Source: Desulfocapsa sp050291935
GTDB taxonomy: Bacteria > Desulfobacterota > Desulfobulbia > Desulfobulbales > Desulfocapsaceae
Assembly: GCA_050291935.1 (NCBI GenBank)
Contig: JBNKKR010000017.1
Coordinates: 1-64,000, forward strand
Reading direction: 5' to 3'
Length of the DNA stretch: 64,000 nt
Below the pieces are notes generated by a model. That model searched no databases. It had not been told where the DNA came from and was given only the letters and a program-made list of their open reading frames with translations. Numbering within the stretch: the first letter of the stretch is position 1; every line of letters begins with the position of its first letter. Positions 8,720 to 17,274 of the stretch are shown here, piece by piece. The position numbers and the translations under genes are program-made.

Positions 8720-9749
8720 AACTAATCCTCGGATCAACCACAACGTAACTCAAATCTGAGAGCAAACGAGAAATAAGACCAATTATGGTAAAAAAATAAA
8801 GTGTGCCTAGAACAACCGGATAATCGCGATTCAATACCGATTGATAGGCAAGTAACCCCATACCATCCAAAGAAAAAATTGTTTCAATAAGTAAACTACC
8901 GGTGAAGAAAGAGGCAATAAAATATCCTGGAAATCCGGTAATAATGGGAATAATCCCATTTCTAAAAACATGCTTATATAAAACCTGTTTTTCGCCAAGC
9001 CCTTTTGCCCTTGCGGTAAGGACATACTGTTTATGGATCTCTTCCAAAAAAGAGTTTTTGGTGAGCATGGTCATTACTGCAAGACTCCCAACAGCACCGG
9101 AAACGATGGGCAACACCATATGCCATAAGTAGTCAAGGATTCGTTCAATCGTTCCCATTTCCGCCCAACCATCGGAAACGATCCCCCGCAAAGGAAAGAT
9201 AGACCAGAATGAGCCTCCTCCAAAAAGAACAATAAGGACGATGGCAAGGACAAAACCTGGTATTGCGTACCCAATAAGGATTGCAGCCGTGCTAATAATA
9301 TCAAAACGAGAGCCGTTTCGAATAGCTTTTTTAATGCCCAATGGAATGCACACTCCATATACGATCATAAAACTCCACAAGCCAAGCGACATGGATACGG
9401 GTAGCCGTGAAATGACTAAATTCACAACGGATTGATGATAGTAGTAAGAAGAACCAAAATCAAAGACCAGATAGTTTTTCATCATGGTCACAAAACGTTC
9501 CACTGGTGGTTTATCAAAACCATACATCTTTTTAAGCTTTTCAACTCGCTCACTATCAAGTCCTGAGGCCCCGCGATACATTGATGTGCTGGCAGCGACT
9601 TCACCCTTTTCGCTAAACCCTTTTACCTCTGATAAAAGTTTTTCAACGGGACCACCCGGAACAAACTGCGTAATAACAAAGGTAAAAAACATGACCCCAA
9701 ATAAGGTTGGGATCATCAGAGCAATACGCTTTACGATATAAATAAGCAA
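8700..9749 (-). CDS. yejB: Oligopeptide-type ABC transporter permease (YejB-like)
   Basis: First permease of the YejB/YejE pair, 349 residues with about six membrane helices. The N-terminus IVKRIALMIPTLFGVMFFTF and the following QFVPGGPVEKLL are typical of YejB, as is a roughly 60-residue insert before the core. The EAA-like loop is TARAKGLGEKQVLYKHVFRNG. It is transcribed away from rnd across a 190-bp gap that must hold both promoters. In E. coli the Yej system takes up peptides, including microcin C. Substrate here is unknown. Confidence 0.9.
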   Translation of the reverse strand: MLIYIVKRIALMIPTLFGVMFFTFVITQFVPGGPVEKLLSEVKGFSEKGEVAASTSMYRGASGLDSERVEKLKKMYGFDKPPVERFVTMMKNYLVFDFGSSYYYHQSVVNLVISRLPVSMSLGLWSFMIVYGVCIPLGIKKAIRNGSRFDIISTAAILIGYAIPGFVLAIVLIVLFGGGSFWSIFPLRGIVSDGWAEMGTIERILDYLWHMVLPIVSGAVGSLAVMTMLTKNSFLEEIHKQYVLTARAKGLGEKQVLYKHVFRNGIIPIITGFPGYFIASFFTGSLLIETIFSLDGMGLLAYQSVLNRDYPVVLGTLYFFTIIGLISRLLSDLSYVVVDPRISFDSAKV

Positions 9750-9940
9750 CGCTACCTCTTTCTTTTGTATCTTATAAGCTATTTCGTAACAATCGGATCT
9801 AAGCTTAGCCTTTTTTAAACTTTAATACCACTTCCCAGTTTTTTGCTAACATACAATTGTTTTTTATCCTTGTCTTTTTATTGTCAATATGGCTTGTTAC
9901 TGGATGAAGAGTATGAAACATATTTATTACTGAGCAATAG

Positions 9941-11029
9941 ATGGAAACAATGATAACTACGACAAAAGATCTCCACGCGCTACTAAAGCGGGCACATGAC
10001 ACCGACGCTGTCGCCTTGGATACTGAATTTATTTGGGAACGTACCTATCACCCTCGTCTTGGATTAATCCAACTCGCATTATCCGATGAAGAGTGTTTTA
10101 TTATTGATCCCATTGCAATTAAAGACCTCTCACCCTTAGGAGAGTTGCTGGCCAACCCGGAAGTTGTCAAAATCTTCCATGATGCCCCTCAAGATCTTGC
10201 CATTTTAAAAACTGCAACCGGATATACACCCAAAAATATTTTTGACAGCCGTTTAGCTGCAGGATTTGCATCCCTTGGCTCTACCCTCTCTTTAACAGCA
10301 CTGGTTGAACGACTACTTGATATCAAACTCTCAAAATCTGAAACTAGAACCAACTGGTTGAAGCGGCCACTGGCCCCCGAACAGATTGCATATGCCCTTG
10401 ATGATGTCCGGTATCTTCGAGCCGTTCGGGTTTTATTGCTTGCTAGAATTTTACCGGAAACCAGCAATTGGTTAAAAGAAGAACTTGAGCTTTTAGATGA
10501 TCCCCAAAGCTATTCTGCCATTTCCGACAATCAACGATACACCAGAATACGAGGAGTGGGGAAGCTCGACAGAAGTTCCCTTGCAATATTACAAAAACTT
10601 ACCTGCTGGCGCGAGAGTGAAGCCAGGAAAAAAAATAAACCACGAGGTCATATTATTAAGGACGCTGTTTTGCTTAACATTGCAAAAGATGCTTTAAGTG
10701 AACCGGCAGAAATTAGTGCCTGCAAAGGGATCTCGCACAGATCGGTACAGCAATACGGTGAAAAAGTAGCCCAACTTGTAGCAGCTTGTAAAAATCGGGA
10801 AGAGGTGGAGTTCCCTCCCCTGATTGAGAGCTACCGGCTTGGCAAAAATGAGAAAAAACAGTTAAGCAGTCTTCAGGAATATATAACCCTCAAAAGCGAT
10901 ATCTGCGGCATTGATCCTATTCTTCTCGGTAATAAAAAAGAACTTGTCCGCTATATCCGTAACACATCGGCACCTTGCAGGCAAACTGAGGGATGGCGCC
11001 AAAAATTTCTTGCTGAAATTGGAGAGTAA
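9941..11029 (+). CDS. rnd: Ribonuclease D
   Basis: A 3'-to-5' exoribonuclease that trims tRNA and other small RNA precursors. The DEDDy exonuclease motifs are present in order: Exo I ALDTEFIWERTY (residues about 25-36), Exo II HDAPQDLAIL (about 80-89) and Exo III YALDDVRYL (about 150-158). An HRDC helical domain follows (around RYTRIRGVGKLDRSSLAIL). The length of 362 residues matches the family. The start could be the ATG at 9941 or the one at 9950, which has GGA at a better distance. It converges on the U32 gene across a 39-bp gap containing a hairpin. Confidence 0.93.
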   Translation: METMITTTKDLHALLKRAHDTDAVALDTEFIWERTYHPRLGLIQLALSDEECFIIDPIAIKDLSPLGELLANPEVVKIFHDAPQDLAILKTATGYTPKNIFDSRLAAGFASLGSTLSLTALVERLLDIKLSKSETRTNWLKRPLAPEQIAYALDDVRYLRAVRVLLLARILPETSNWLKEELELLDDPQSYSAISDNQRYTRIRGVGKLDRSSLAILQKLTCWRESEARKKNKPRGHIIKDAVLLNIAKDALSEPAEISACKGISHRSVQQYGEKVAQLVAACKNREEVEFPPLIESYRLGKNEKKQLSSLQEYITLKSDICGIDPILLGNKKELVRYIRNTSAPCRQTEGWRQKFLAEIGE

Positions 11030-11030
11030 C

Positions 11031-11061
11031 AACAGATAGGGGATAAGCCCCCCTTTCTGTT
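11031..11061. terminator. Hairpin between convergent rnd and U32 genes
   Basis: AACAGATAGGGG pairs with CCCCTTTCTGTT around a seven-base loop: six pairs, one T-T mismatch, then five pairs. It fills most of the 39-bp gap between two genes that end toward each other. There is no T tract on either strand, so it is terminator-like (it would also protect 3' ends) rather than a textbook intrinsic terminator. Confidence 0.6.
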
Positions 11062-11068
11062 CTTACTC

Positions 11069-13459
11069 CTATTGCAGCCCCCTCTTAAAATTAAAGGGTG
11101 TGGTACAAGGAAGCGCACGATCTTCAAAAAAAGCCTGTAGAATTTCCTGCCCCTGAACACTGCATACCCCCTTCCCTCTAAGATCAACAACAAAATGTAA
11201 ATAACCAATAGTTCTAAGTATTTCTATTTGTCCCAATAGCGAAAATGGTTTTGCAGCCTGAGTTATGGAAAGTCCTTTACTATGAGTAACAAATAATGAT
11301 TCGTCTTTTTCATTTGTTAACGTAAATTGATCCATGGAAAGATTTGGTTTGATGCGTGAAGTAAAGAGGTCCACCGGTGAATAGACAGTGATCAAACAAT
11401 CATCGCTGTTTGCAGCAAGCAACAATTTTTGCATATTCAATGCATCATCCTCAATGGAAAAAAACCATTTGTCAATACCATACCCAGCACCCACCTGCAT
11501 GGCCCTGCTGTTTAACGTGTACAGCCACGTTCCAGCATAAATCTTGCAATCTTTTCGTTTTGTAAAAAGTTGCAGATGGCTGATATTATTAATGCGAAAT
11601 GCAAGATAACCGTCAGCAATGGCCCTGTTCACATTTTTGTGTAGCGTTCCCCAATCATTGTTGAAAACTATTGAGGGTAAATCCCAAATTATTTTTTTTA
11701 ATGGAATTTTCTTTTTTTTCACCAACGAATACAGATCACTCTTTAGACTGACAATAAAAGTATCGATACCGTATTCATTGTCATTGCAAAAATCTTGTAC
11801 CATATCAGTAACAACAAAAAGTTTTCCCTGATCATTTTTGCCCACATCTTTTACACTCTCGTTATCAATCAGCCGCACAATCCCACTGATACAACTATCC
11901 CTTTCTCTCTTTAGCCATTCCGAAAATCCCTGATAAAAACTAGCATAAAAATCACGACGAATGGCTTTGAGCCGGCTGGGTTTAATGACCACAGGGGGCA
12001 GATCATAAACATTTAGGGAGTATAATTTCAGTCTGGAATTACCGGTGCTAACAAACACTTTTTTCAGTATTTCTTCATTGAGAGGATTTTTGTCAGCGAG
12101 CACGGTTTCAATATCATAAATTTTTTCAAGAGAATAATTCTTCGCCCTTGCCGAAATTGTAAATGTATTGCCAGTACAAGTAATCTCCATTCTCACTTGA
12201 TGGGCAATAACAGGGGCAGCATCAAGCTGTCTACGACACGCTTCAAGGCTTTTACTAAATAATTTCCCAGTACTTAGTTTAAACACAAGATCTTTTGGTC
12301 GCACTTTACTTTCTGGAGGCAACCTGACACTTATCAACTCCCCCCTGTTTCCACGTTTAACAGCGCGTTTATTTACCTTCAATGCAGTGACAGTGAAGCC
12401 ATAACCGGCACGATCATTTCCTGGTTGTACCCGCAACCGGTCACCAACATAGACGGGACTTGTGGGAGTGAAAAAAGCCCAACCCTTTTCAACACGCTGT
12501 ATTGTTGCAATGGTTTTACCCAGTCCGCCTTTTTGCTGCTCTAAGACAAGTTTTCTATTGCTGGTACCATGCAAAAAGCCATGACTGCTACTCCTTCCCA
12601 TCGCCTCCTGCAATGCTTCATGAGCATTTTTTAAAGTATCACCTTGCAGCGTTGGATATGCATCAAGTACCATCCGGTACCCTTTTACCACTGATGCAAC
12701 GTATTCAGCACTTTTCATCCTCCCTTCTATTTTAAAACTTGTCACACCAGCCTCAATAAGCTGGGGAAGAGAATCAATGGCTGAAAAATCGCTGGTGGAA
12801 AAATAAAACCCATTTCGCTGCCCATAATGATATTTTCTTCTACAAGGTTGCATACATCTCCCCCTGTTTCCACTACATCCGTTTAGATAAGAGGAGAATA
12901 GACAGTGTCCTGAAATGGAATAGCACATGGCACCATGGACAAAATGTTCGAGAGCAATGCTACACGCCTTAGATATGGCAGCAATTTCATGAATAGTTAG
13001 CTCCCTTGCCAAAACCACCCGTTTAAATCCCATCCTTTCGAGCATCTGCGCGCCGGCAATATTATGGCATACCAGTTGGGTGGATCCATGGATTGGTATT
13101 GTGGGGAAAAAATCTTTAAGCAATGAGTAGAGCCCAAGATCCTGGATAATAACCCCATCAACCTCAAAAGAGGCAAGGGCTTCTAAAATTTCGACCAATG
13201 GAGGAAGATCCATCTCCTGAAAAAGGGTATTGAGGGGCACATACACTTTTACATTGCGAATCCTTGCAAAACCGATCAATCGTTCCAGCTCATGGATGCT
13301 AACGTTTTTTGCTTTGGCCCTTGCCGAAAATTGTTGTAGTCCGCAAAAGACAGCGTCCGCCCCACTTTCAACAGCTGCAAAAAAGGATTCGATTGACCCG
13401 GCTGGAGCCAATAACTCGAGTTTTTTCTGTTCTACTTTTTCCATATTTGGTGGCGGCAA
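11069..13459 (-). CDS. Peptidase U32 family protein, RlhA-like (probable rRNA hydroxylation factor)
   Basis: Related to E. coli RlhA (YdcP), needed for hydroxylation of 23S rRNA C2501, and to TrhP/TrhO-type U32 proteins; peptidase activity is doubtful in this family. The N-terminal U32 TIM-barrel part begins ELLAPAGSIESFFAAVESGADAVF. The cysteine set that can hold an iron-sulfur cluster is MCYSISGHCLF plus CSGNRGRCMQPCRR near residues 195-230, followed by the signature TSFKIEGRMKSAEYVA. A DUF3656-like region and a long C-terminal part follow, giving 796 residues, longer than the roughly 650 of RlhA. The start is a TTG at 13459 downstream of GAGGAG, or the ATG at 13444. Confidence 0.85.
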   Translation of the reverse strand: MPPPNMEKVEQKKLELLAPAGSIESFFAAVESGADAVFCGLQQFSARAKAKNVSIHELERLIGFARIRNVKVYVPLNTLFQEMDLPPLVEILEALASFEVDGVIIQDLGLYSLLKDFFPTIPIHGSTQLVCHNIAGAQMLERMGFKRVVLARELTIHEIAAISKACSIALEHFVHGAMCYSISGHCLFSSYLNGCSGNRGRCMQPCRRKYHYGQRNGFYFSTSDFSAIDSLPQLIEAGVTSFKIEGRMKSAEYVASVVKGYRMVLDAYPTLQGDTLKNAHEALQEAMGRSSSHGFLHGTSNRKLVLEQQKGGLGKTIATIQRVEKGWAFFTPTSPVYVGDRLRVQPGNDRAGYGFTVTALKVNKRAVKRGNRGELISVRLPPESKVRPKDLVFKLSTGKLFSKSLEACRRQLDAAPVIAHQVRMEITCTGNTFTISARAKNYSLEKIYDIETVLADKNPLNEEILKKVFVSTGNSRLKLYSLNVYDLPPVVIKPSRLKAIRRDFYASFYQGFSEWLKRERDSCISGIVRLIDNESVKDVGKNDQGKLFVVTDMVQDFCNDNEYGIDTFIVSLKSDLYSLVKKKKIPLKKIIWDLPSIVFNNDWGTLHKNVNRAIADGYLAFRINNISHLQLFTKRKDCKIYAGTWLYTLNSRAMQVGAGYGIDKWFFSIEDDALNMQKLLLAANSDDCLITVYSPVDLFTSRIKPNLSMDQFTLTNEKDESLFVTHSKGLSITQAAKPFSLLGQIEILRTIGYLHFVVDLRGKGVCSVQGQEILQAFFEDRALPCTTPFNFKRGLQ

Positions 13460-13843
13460 TCCGTGCGTTCTCCTCAGGCTTTTACTGTAGTCAACTGAGC
13501 ATAATTCAAATGGTAAGATGGCAAGTTGTCAAGCGTGGAAAAAAAATTACTCACCTAATTTTTTGTCCACCATCCGTCCTGACAACTAGTACACCTTCAT
13601 CACTCTTTTTCCCGAAAAAAAAGATAAAATGGAAGTTTTTTTGCACCTATTTAGGTCTTCGAAATCAAACATAAACAAAAATAATTCAACTCAATCACTT
13701 GAATTCACTTGCATTTCACTTTTCAACTGTTAGCTTTAGCGGTTAGAAAAAGTATGAATTTGAGATTTATGACTTCAATCATAACAAGCATGCTTTTTGT
13801 CATTTTTATTTTTTTTTTATTATTTCATCAGGGAGGAAAAGCA
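13460..13843. other. Intergenic region upstream of the octaheme cytochrome gene
   Basis: A 384-bp divergent gap with no convincing gene. The frame of the cytochrome gene stays open to 13709, but the added 45 residues lack a ribosome binding site. It contains a 10-bp palindrome AAGCATGCTT at 13786-13795 and a T-rich run at about 13803-13822, just before the GGGAGGA ribosome binding site of the cytochrome. No promoter could be assigned. Confidence 0.5.
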
Positions 13844-15268
13844 ATGAAGAAAAGGACCACACTTTCATTAGTTGCGTTAAGCGCACTATTTGGAAGTAGC
13901 GTGGGGCTTGCAAATGACCATGCCGAAATGACTGGCCCCTTTGAAACCCCCATGGAGGTAACAGCAATGTGCCTCGAGTGCCATGAGGATGCTGCCACCG
14001 AAGTAATGGCAACATCTCACTGGACATGGGAAAGGGAGCAATACATTGAAGGCAAAGGCAAGGTAATGCGTGGAAAAAAGAATGCCTTTAATAACTTTTG
14101 CATCTCCATCAATTCAAACGAACCCCGCTGTACCAGTTGCCATGTTGGCTATGGTTGGAAAGATAACAGCTTTGATTTTAGCGATCCTACAAAAGTTGAC
14201 TGTCTTGTTTGCCACGACACCACTGGCACCTACAAGAAACCGGGTGCAGGTGCTGGTATGCCTGCTGGGTATACCGGCAAAGAATCCATGGATAAGAAAC
14301 CGGTTGATTTAGTAAAAGTTGCTCAAAATGTCGGTATTCCTGATCGTGGAAATTGTATCACTTGTCATGCCAACGGTGGTGGTGGCAACAATGTCAAACC
14401 AGGCGATATGAGTGAAGCCATGCGCAAGCCCTCCAAAGAGCTTGATGTCCACATGGCGGCAGACGGTTTGAATTTCAGTTGTCAACAATGTCATAAGACT
14501 GAAAGCCATAATATTCCTGGAAACTCTCTTATCGTTTCTCCAGGAGCTGAGACAACCATGGCCTGTACCGATTGTCATGGTGATACACCGCATCACTATT
14601 TTCCAACGGCATCAAAATACAATGCGCATGCAAAGCGTATCGCATGCCAGACCTGCCACATTACTCATTTTGCCAAAGCAGACGGCACCAAAATGAGCTG
14701 GGATTGGTCGGAAGCGGCCACCACCCTTGAGGAAGGCAAAAAGAAAAAGGTTGAAAAGAAACATGGCCACAAAGTCTACATATGGAAAAAAGGTCGTTTT
14801 ACCTATGAAGACAATGTGGTGCCCGAATACCGCTGGTTCAATGGCAATGCAGGTGCGTATACCATGGGGGATAAGATAGATCCGAGCAAGGTAACCAGAC
14901 TCAATTACCCCTTGGGTGATAAAAATGATCCAAGTGCCAAAATTATGCCATTCAAGATTCATAAAGGTAATCAGATTTATGATACCAAAAATATGTATCT
15001 GGTAACCCCAAAAGTCTTTGGCTATAAGGGAGATAAAGAGGCATTCTGGACCACTTTCGACTGGATAAAAGCTGCAACGGCAGGTATGAAAGCAACCGGG
15101 CTTGATTTCTCCGGCGAATATGACTTTACCAAAACGGAAACCTACTGGCCGATCAATCATCAGGTTGATCCTAAAGAGAAGGCCCTGAAATGTCTTGATT
15201 GCCATAAGGGTGGAACCCGTATGGATTGGAAAGCCCTTGGCTATGAAGGCGATCCAATGACAAAGTAA
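13844..15268 (+). CDS. Octaheme c-type cytochrome, tetrathionate reductase (OTR) family
   Basis: A periplasmic multiheme cytochrome of the Shewanella OTR type, which reduces tetrathionate and in vitro also nitrite and hydroxylamine. The 474 residues start at an ATG behind GGGAGGA, with a Sec signal peptide cut near GLANDH. Eight CXXCH motifs are visible: CLECH, CTSCH, CLVCH, CITCH, CQQCH, CTDCH, CQTCH and CLDCH. The stretches NNFCISINSNEPRCTSCHVG and VDCLVCHDTTGTYKK match the OTR family rather than nitrite or hydroxylamine enzymes. The C-terminal third is heme-poor until the last motif. It stands alone with its own terminator, so the electron donor must be encoded elsewhere. Confidence 0.92.
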   Translation: MKKRTTLSLVALSALFGSSVGLANDHAEMTGPFETPMEVTAMCLECHEDAATEVMATSHWTWEREQYIEGKGKVMRGKKNAFNNFCISINSNEPRCTSCHVGYGWKDNSFDFSDPTKVDCLVCHDTTGTYKKPGAGAGMPAGYTGKESMDKKPVDLVKVAQNVGIPDRGNCITCHANGGGGNNVKPGDMSEAMRKPSKELDVHMAADGLNFSCQQCHKTESHNIPGNSLIVSPGAETTMACTDCHGDTPHHYFPTASKYNAHAKRIACQTCHITHFAKADGTKMSWDWSEAATTLEEGKKKKVEKKHGHKVYIWKKGRFTYEDNVVPEYRWFNGNAGAYTMGDKIDPSKVTRLNYPLGDKNDPSAKIMPFKIHKGNQIYDTKNMYLVTPKVFGYKGDKEAFWTTFDWIKAATAGMKATGLDFSGEYDFTKTETYWPINHQVDPKEKALKCLDCHKGGTRMDWKALGYEGDPMTK

Positions 15269-15306
15269 TGGTTTTACAAAACTCCTGAGAAGTACCTTTC
15301 TCAATG

Positions 15307-15349
15307 AAGCCCCGTAGGCTGTTATGGCCTATGGGGCTTTTCTTTTTTT
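15307..15349 (+). terminator. Rho-independent terminator after the octaheme cytochrome
   Basis: AAGCCCCGTAGGC and GGCCTATGGGGCTT form a stem around a short TGTTAT loop, followed by TTCTTTTTTT. It starts 38 bp after the stop codon and is a classic strong intrinsic terminator. It also separates the gene from the oppositely oriented cysteine-cluster gene. Confidence 0.92.
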
Positions 15350-15381
15350 AGATTCAACACTTGAAAATATGGCTGCAAGAG

Positions 15382-16101
15382 TTACTTATTGTTTAAAATA
15401 TCCTCTATGCTTTTATCGCCAACTTTCCTTGCAAATATTGCCTCAAGCAGTGGTTGTACTTTTGGCATCTCTTCTTCAACTAATAAAAAACCTGGTAAAG
15501 GCAAAGCCTTGGTTACATTTGCCCTGCATTGATCAGCAAGAGACGCTGGCAAATAATTCCTATACACTCTGTTTTCCGGTAGATCACAAAGGGATAGCAA
15601 TACATCAAACATATTGCCATAATATTCGCCCTGCCCAAGATGCTCAATGACCTGCATAACCGCAGAAGAAGCAGATAGATAGTGTTCTGCTATTAGCGCA
15701 GGGGAGTTCGGCCCACATTTTTTCGAAGAGATAAAACAACGACAGGAAAATGGTCTCACCTCATAAATAGTACAGTAATTTCCCTCAAGAAAAGGGCATA
15801 TCTCTGCATTCCCATAGGACTCAGGGACACTCTCTTCTCCGGCAAGACAACTTGCAGCAAAACCGTTGGTTGTAAGGAGCTGCTTTTTGGTTTGTCCCTT
15901 TTCCTGCAATTTGGCAGCGAACCACTCTTCTTTGCCTTCTTCTCGAATTTTTCGATGAATAGACTCTCCTTCAACGGCAGTAATCTGTACATTTTGCGTA
16001 CAACAGGCAGCACAGCCTTTTTGGCACACATTGTCCTCATTTTGCCACTGCTCAAATTCTTCCACTATGGCCTGTAAAACTTTCTCTTTTATGGGGAGCA
16101 T
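15382..16101 (-). CDS. YkgJ-family cysteine cluster protein
   Basis: A 239-residue protein of the YkgJ (CxxxCxxCC) family, thought to bind zinc or an iron-sulfur cluster. The cysteine pattern is clear: CQKGCAACC at residues 26-34, then CPFL, CTIYEVRPFSCRCF and KKCG further on. The family has no firmly assigned function. The C-terminal 100 residues are helical with no recognised motif. The ATG follows an AAGGA-like sequence. It ends 32 bp beyond the terminator of the octaheme cytochrome gene, in convergent orientation. Confidence 0.82.
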   Translation of the reverse strand: MLPIKEKVLQAIVEEFEQWQNEDNVCQKGCAACCTQNVQITAVEGESIHRKIREEGKEEWFAAKLQEKGQTKKQLLTTNGFAASCLAGEESVPESYGNAEICPFLEGNYCTIYEVRPFSCRCFISSKKCGPNSPALIAEHYLSASSAVMQVIEHLGQGEYYGNMFDVLLSLCDLPENRVYRNYLPASLADQCRANVTKALPLPGFLLVEEEMPKVQPLLEAIFARKVGDKSIEDILNNK

Positions 16102-16164
16102 TTTTTATTTTTTCCTTGCAATTGAAAATAGAAGCGTAATGGGCTGGTAAAACTTCGTCCATTA

Positions 16165-17166
16165 TTAATACTCTTCAATAGATAAGTACACGAGGGTTTG
16201 ATTGAGTAGCTGATAGGCAATTTCACCAAAAGTCATGGGACCCATCATTGGTGGTGTTTTTTTCCCTTCCAGATCTGAGTAAAGGTAGTTCAAAATACAG
16301 TTACAACTAAATGCTACCTGCTGGTCATTATCCTCAATTGCGGACATAAAAGCGTCAATATAATCGGGGACAGTTTTTGCCAGTTTATACTCCACCCCTT
16401 CAAAAACCGGCGCAAAAAACGATACCGTTTTCAGCTCCTTATCAACCTCCTGAAACGACACATTAATCATTGCTCCAGAATAATCCGCCACCAAAGGCTG
16501 TTTGGTATCAATATTATTTTCGAGAATATATTCCGCAAAATTTTGTTCCACTCCATTTACCAAAACATCTGTAACATTAAAACCGGAGGAGCCGAACTCA
16601 AAACTATCCCCGTCGCCCTGTTCAAGAATATTTATAATTCCAATATTGGCAACAAAGTTTGGCTTTAGCGTTACATGCATAACAAGGGCTCTGTCAGTAT
16701 AATTTTGGCCATTCCCTCCATTAAATACTCGTGGTTTGGCAGATTCCATATCATCAAGATGTACCCCCGCTACCCACCCAGCTATGGGTTTTATATACAT
16801 CTCCTCATATTCCGGTGCATTTTGCGCGTATTGCAGATGGATATCAGTTAAGGCAGGCAAAAATAACATACTAAACCCATCGTCAGGCGCTTCTTTTGCT
16901 ATATTCTGGATAGTATTTATGTTGTATGTTTTGATATGAATTTTTTGTGCTTTCTTTGCGTCAAGCTGATGGACAAATATTTTATCTTTACTTACCTGAC
17001 CACCATCCGGGGACATAAAATATGGAATAGTAGCGCCTATCCACCGCCCTTTTGGTAATTTGGCAAGAAGAGATTCATCCCCCGCTAACCATAACACCTT
17101 TCCGCTTTTTATTGCTTTTTCAGTTTCTTCCACTGAATAGAGTCGTGGCTCTAAAAATACTGACAT
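16165..17166 (-). CDS. Uncharacterised protein, C-terminus resembling FIST C domain
   Basis: I do not recognise this 333-residue protein with confidence. It is soluble, with no signal peptide or membrane segment. It begins SVFLEPRLYSVEETEKAIKSG, followed by WLAGDESLLAKLPKGRWIGA near residue 25. The last 50 residues (SCNCILNYLYSDLEG, then GPMTFGEIAYQLLNQTLVYL) resemble the end of FIST C sensory domains, where a conserved Cys and a GE(I) motif occur. That is a weak visual match. The start at 17166 is chosen because GGAGGAATAGTG stands directly before it; the open frame extends 22 codons further without support. It lies 108 bp downstream of the transposase-like repeat gene. Confidence 0.7.
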   Translation of the reverse strand: MSVFLEPRLYSVEETEKAIKSGKVLWLAGDESLLAKLPKGRWIGATIPYFMSPDGGQVSKDKIFVHQLDAKKAQKIHIKTYNINTIQNIAKEAPDDGFSMLFLPALTDIHLQYAQNAPEYEEMYIKPIAGWVAGVHLDDMESAKPRVFNGGNGQNYTDRALVMHVTLKPNFVANIGIINILEQGDGDSFEFGSSGFNVTDVLVNGVEQNFAEYILENNIDTKQPLVADYSGAMINVSFQEVDKELKTVSFFAPVFEGVEYKLAKTVPDYIDAFMSAIEDNDQQVAFSCNCILNYLYSDLEGKKTPPMMGPMTFGEIAYQLLNQTLVYLSIEEY

Positions 17167-17274
17167 CACTATTCCTCCAAGCAGGATTTCGAAATTTTCC
17201 AAATAAGTACAACTTGGTCCAATTGTTTTCAACTAACAAAAATAAAGATATTCTTACGAAACTCCCTGCTGTTT

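Noticed and set aside
13709..13843. Upstream extension of the octaheme cytochrome gene by 45 codons
   Set aside because: The extension lacks a ribosome binding site, while GGGAGGA directly precedes the ATG at 13844, which starts a normal signal peptide.
14612..15304. 230-codon open frame antisense to the octaheme cytochrome gene
   Set aside because: It mirrors the coding strand of a clear multiheme gene and shows no domain or start signal.
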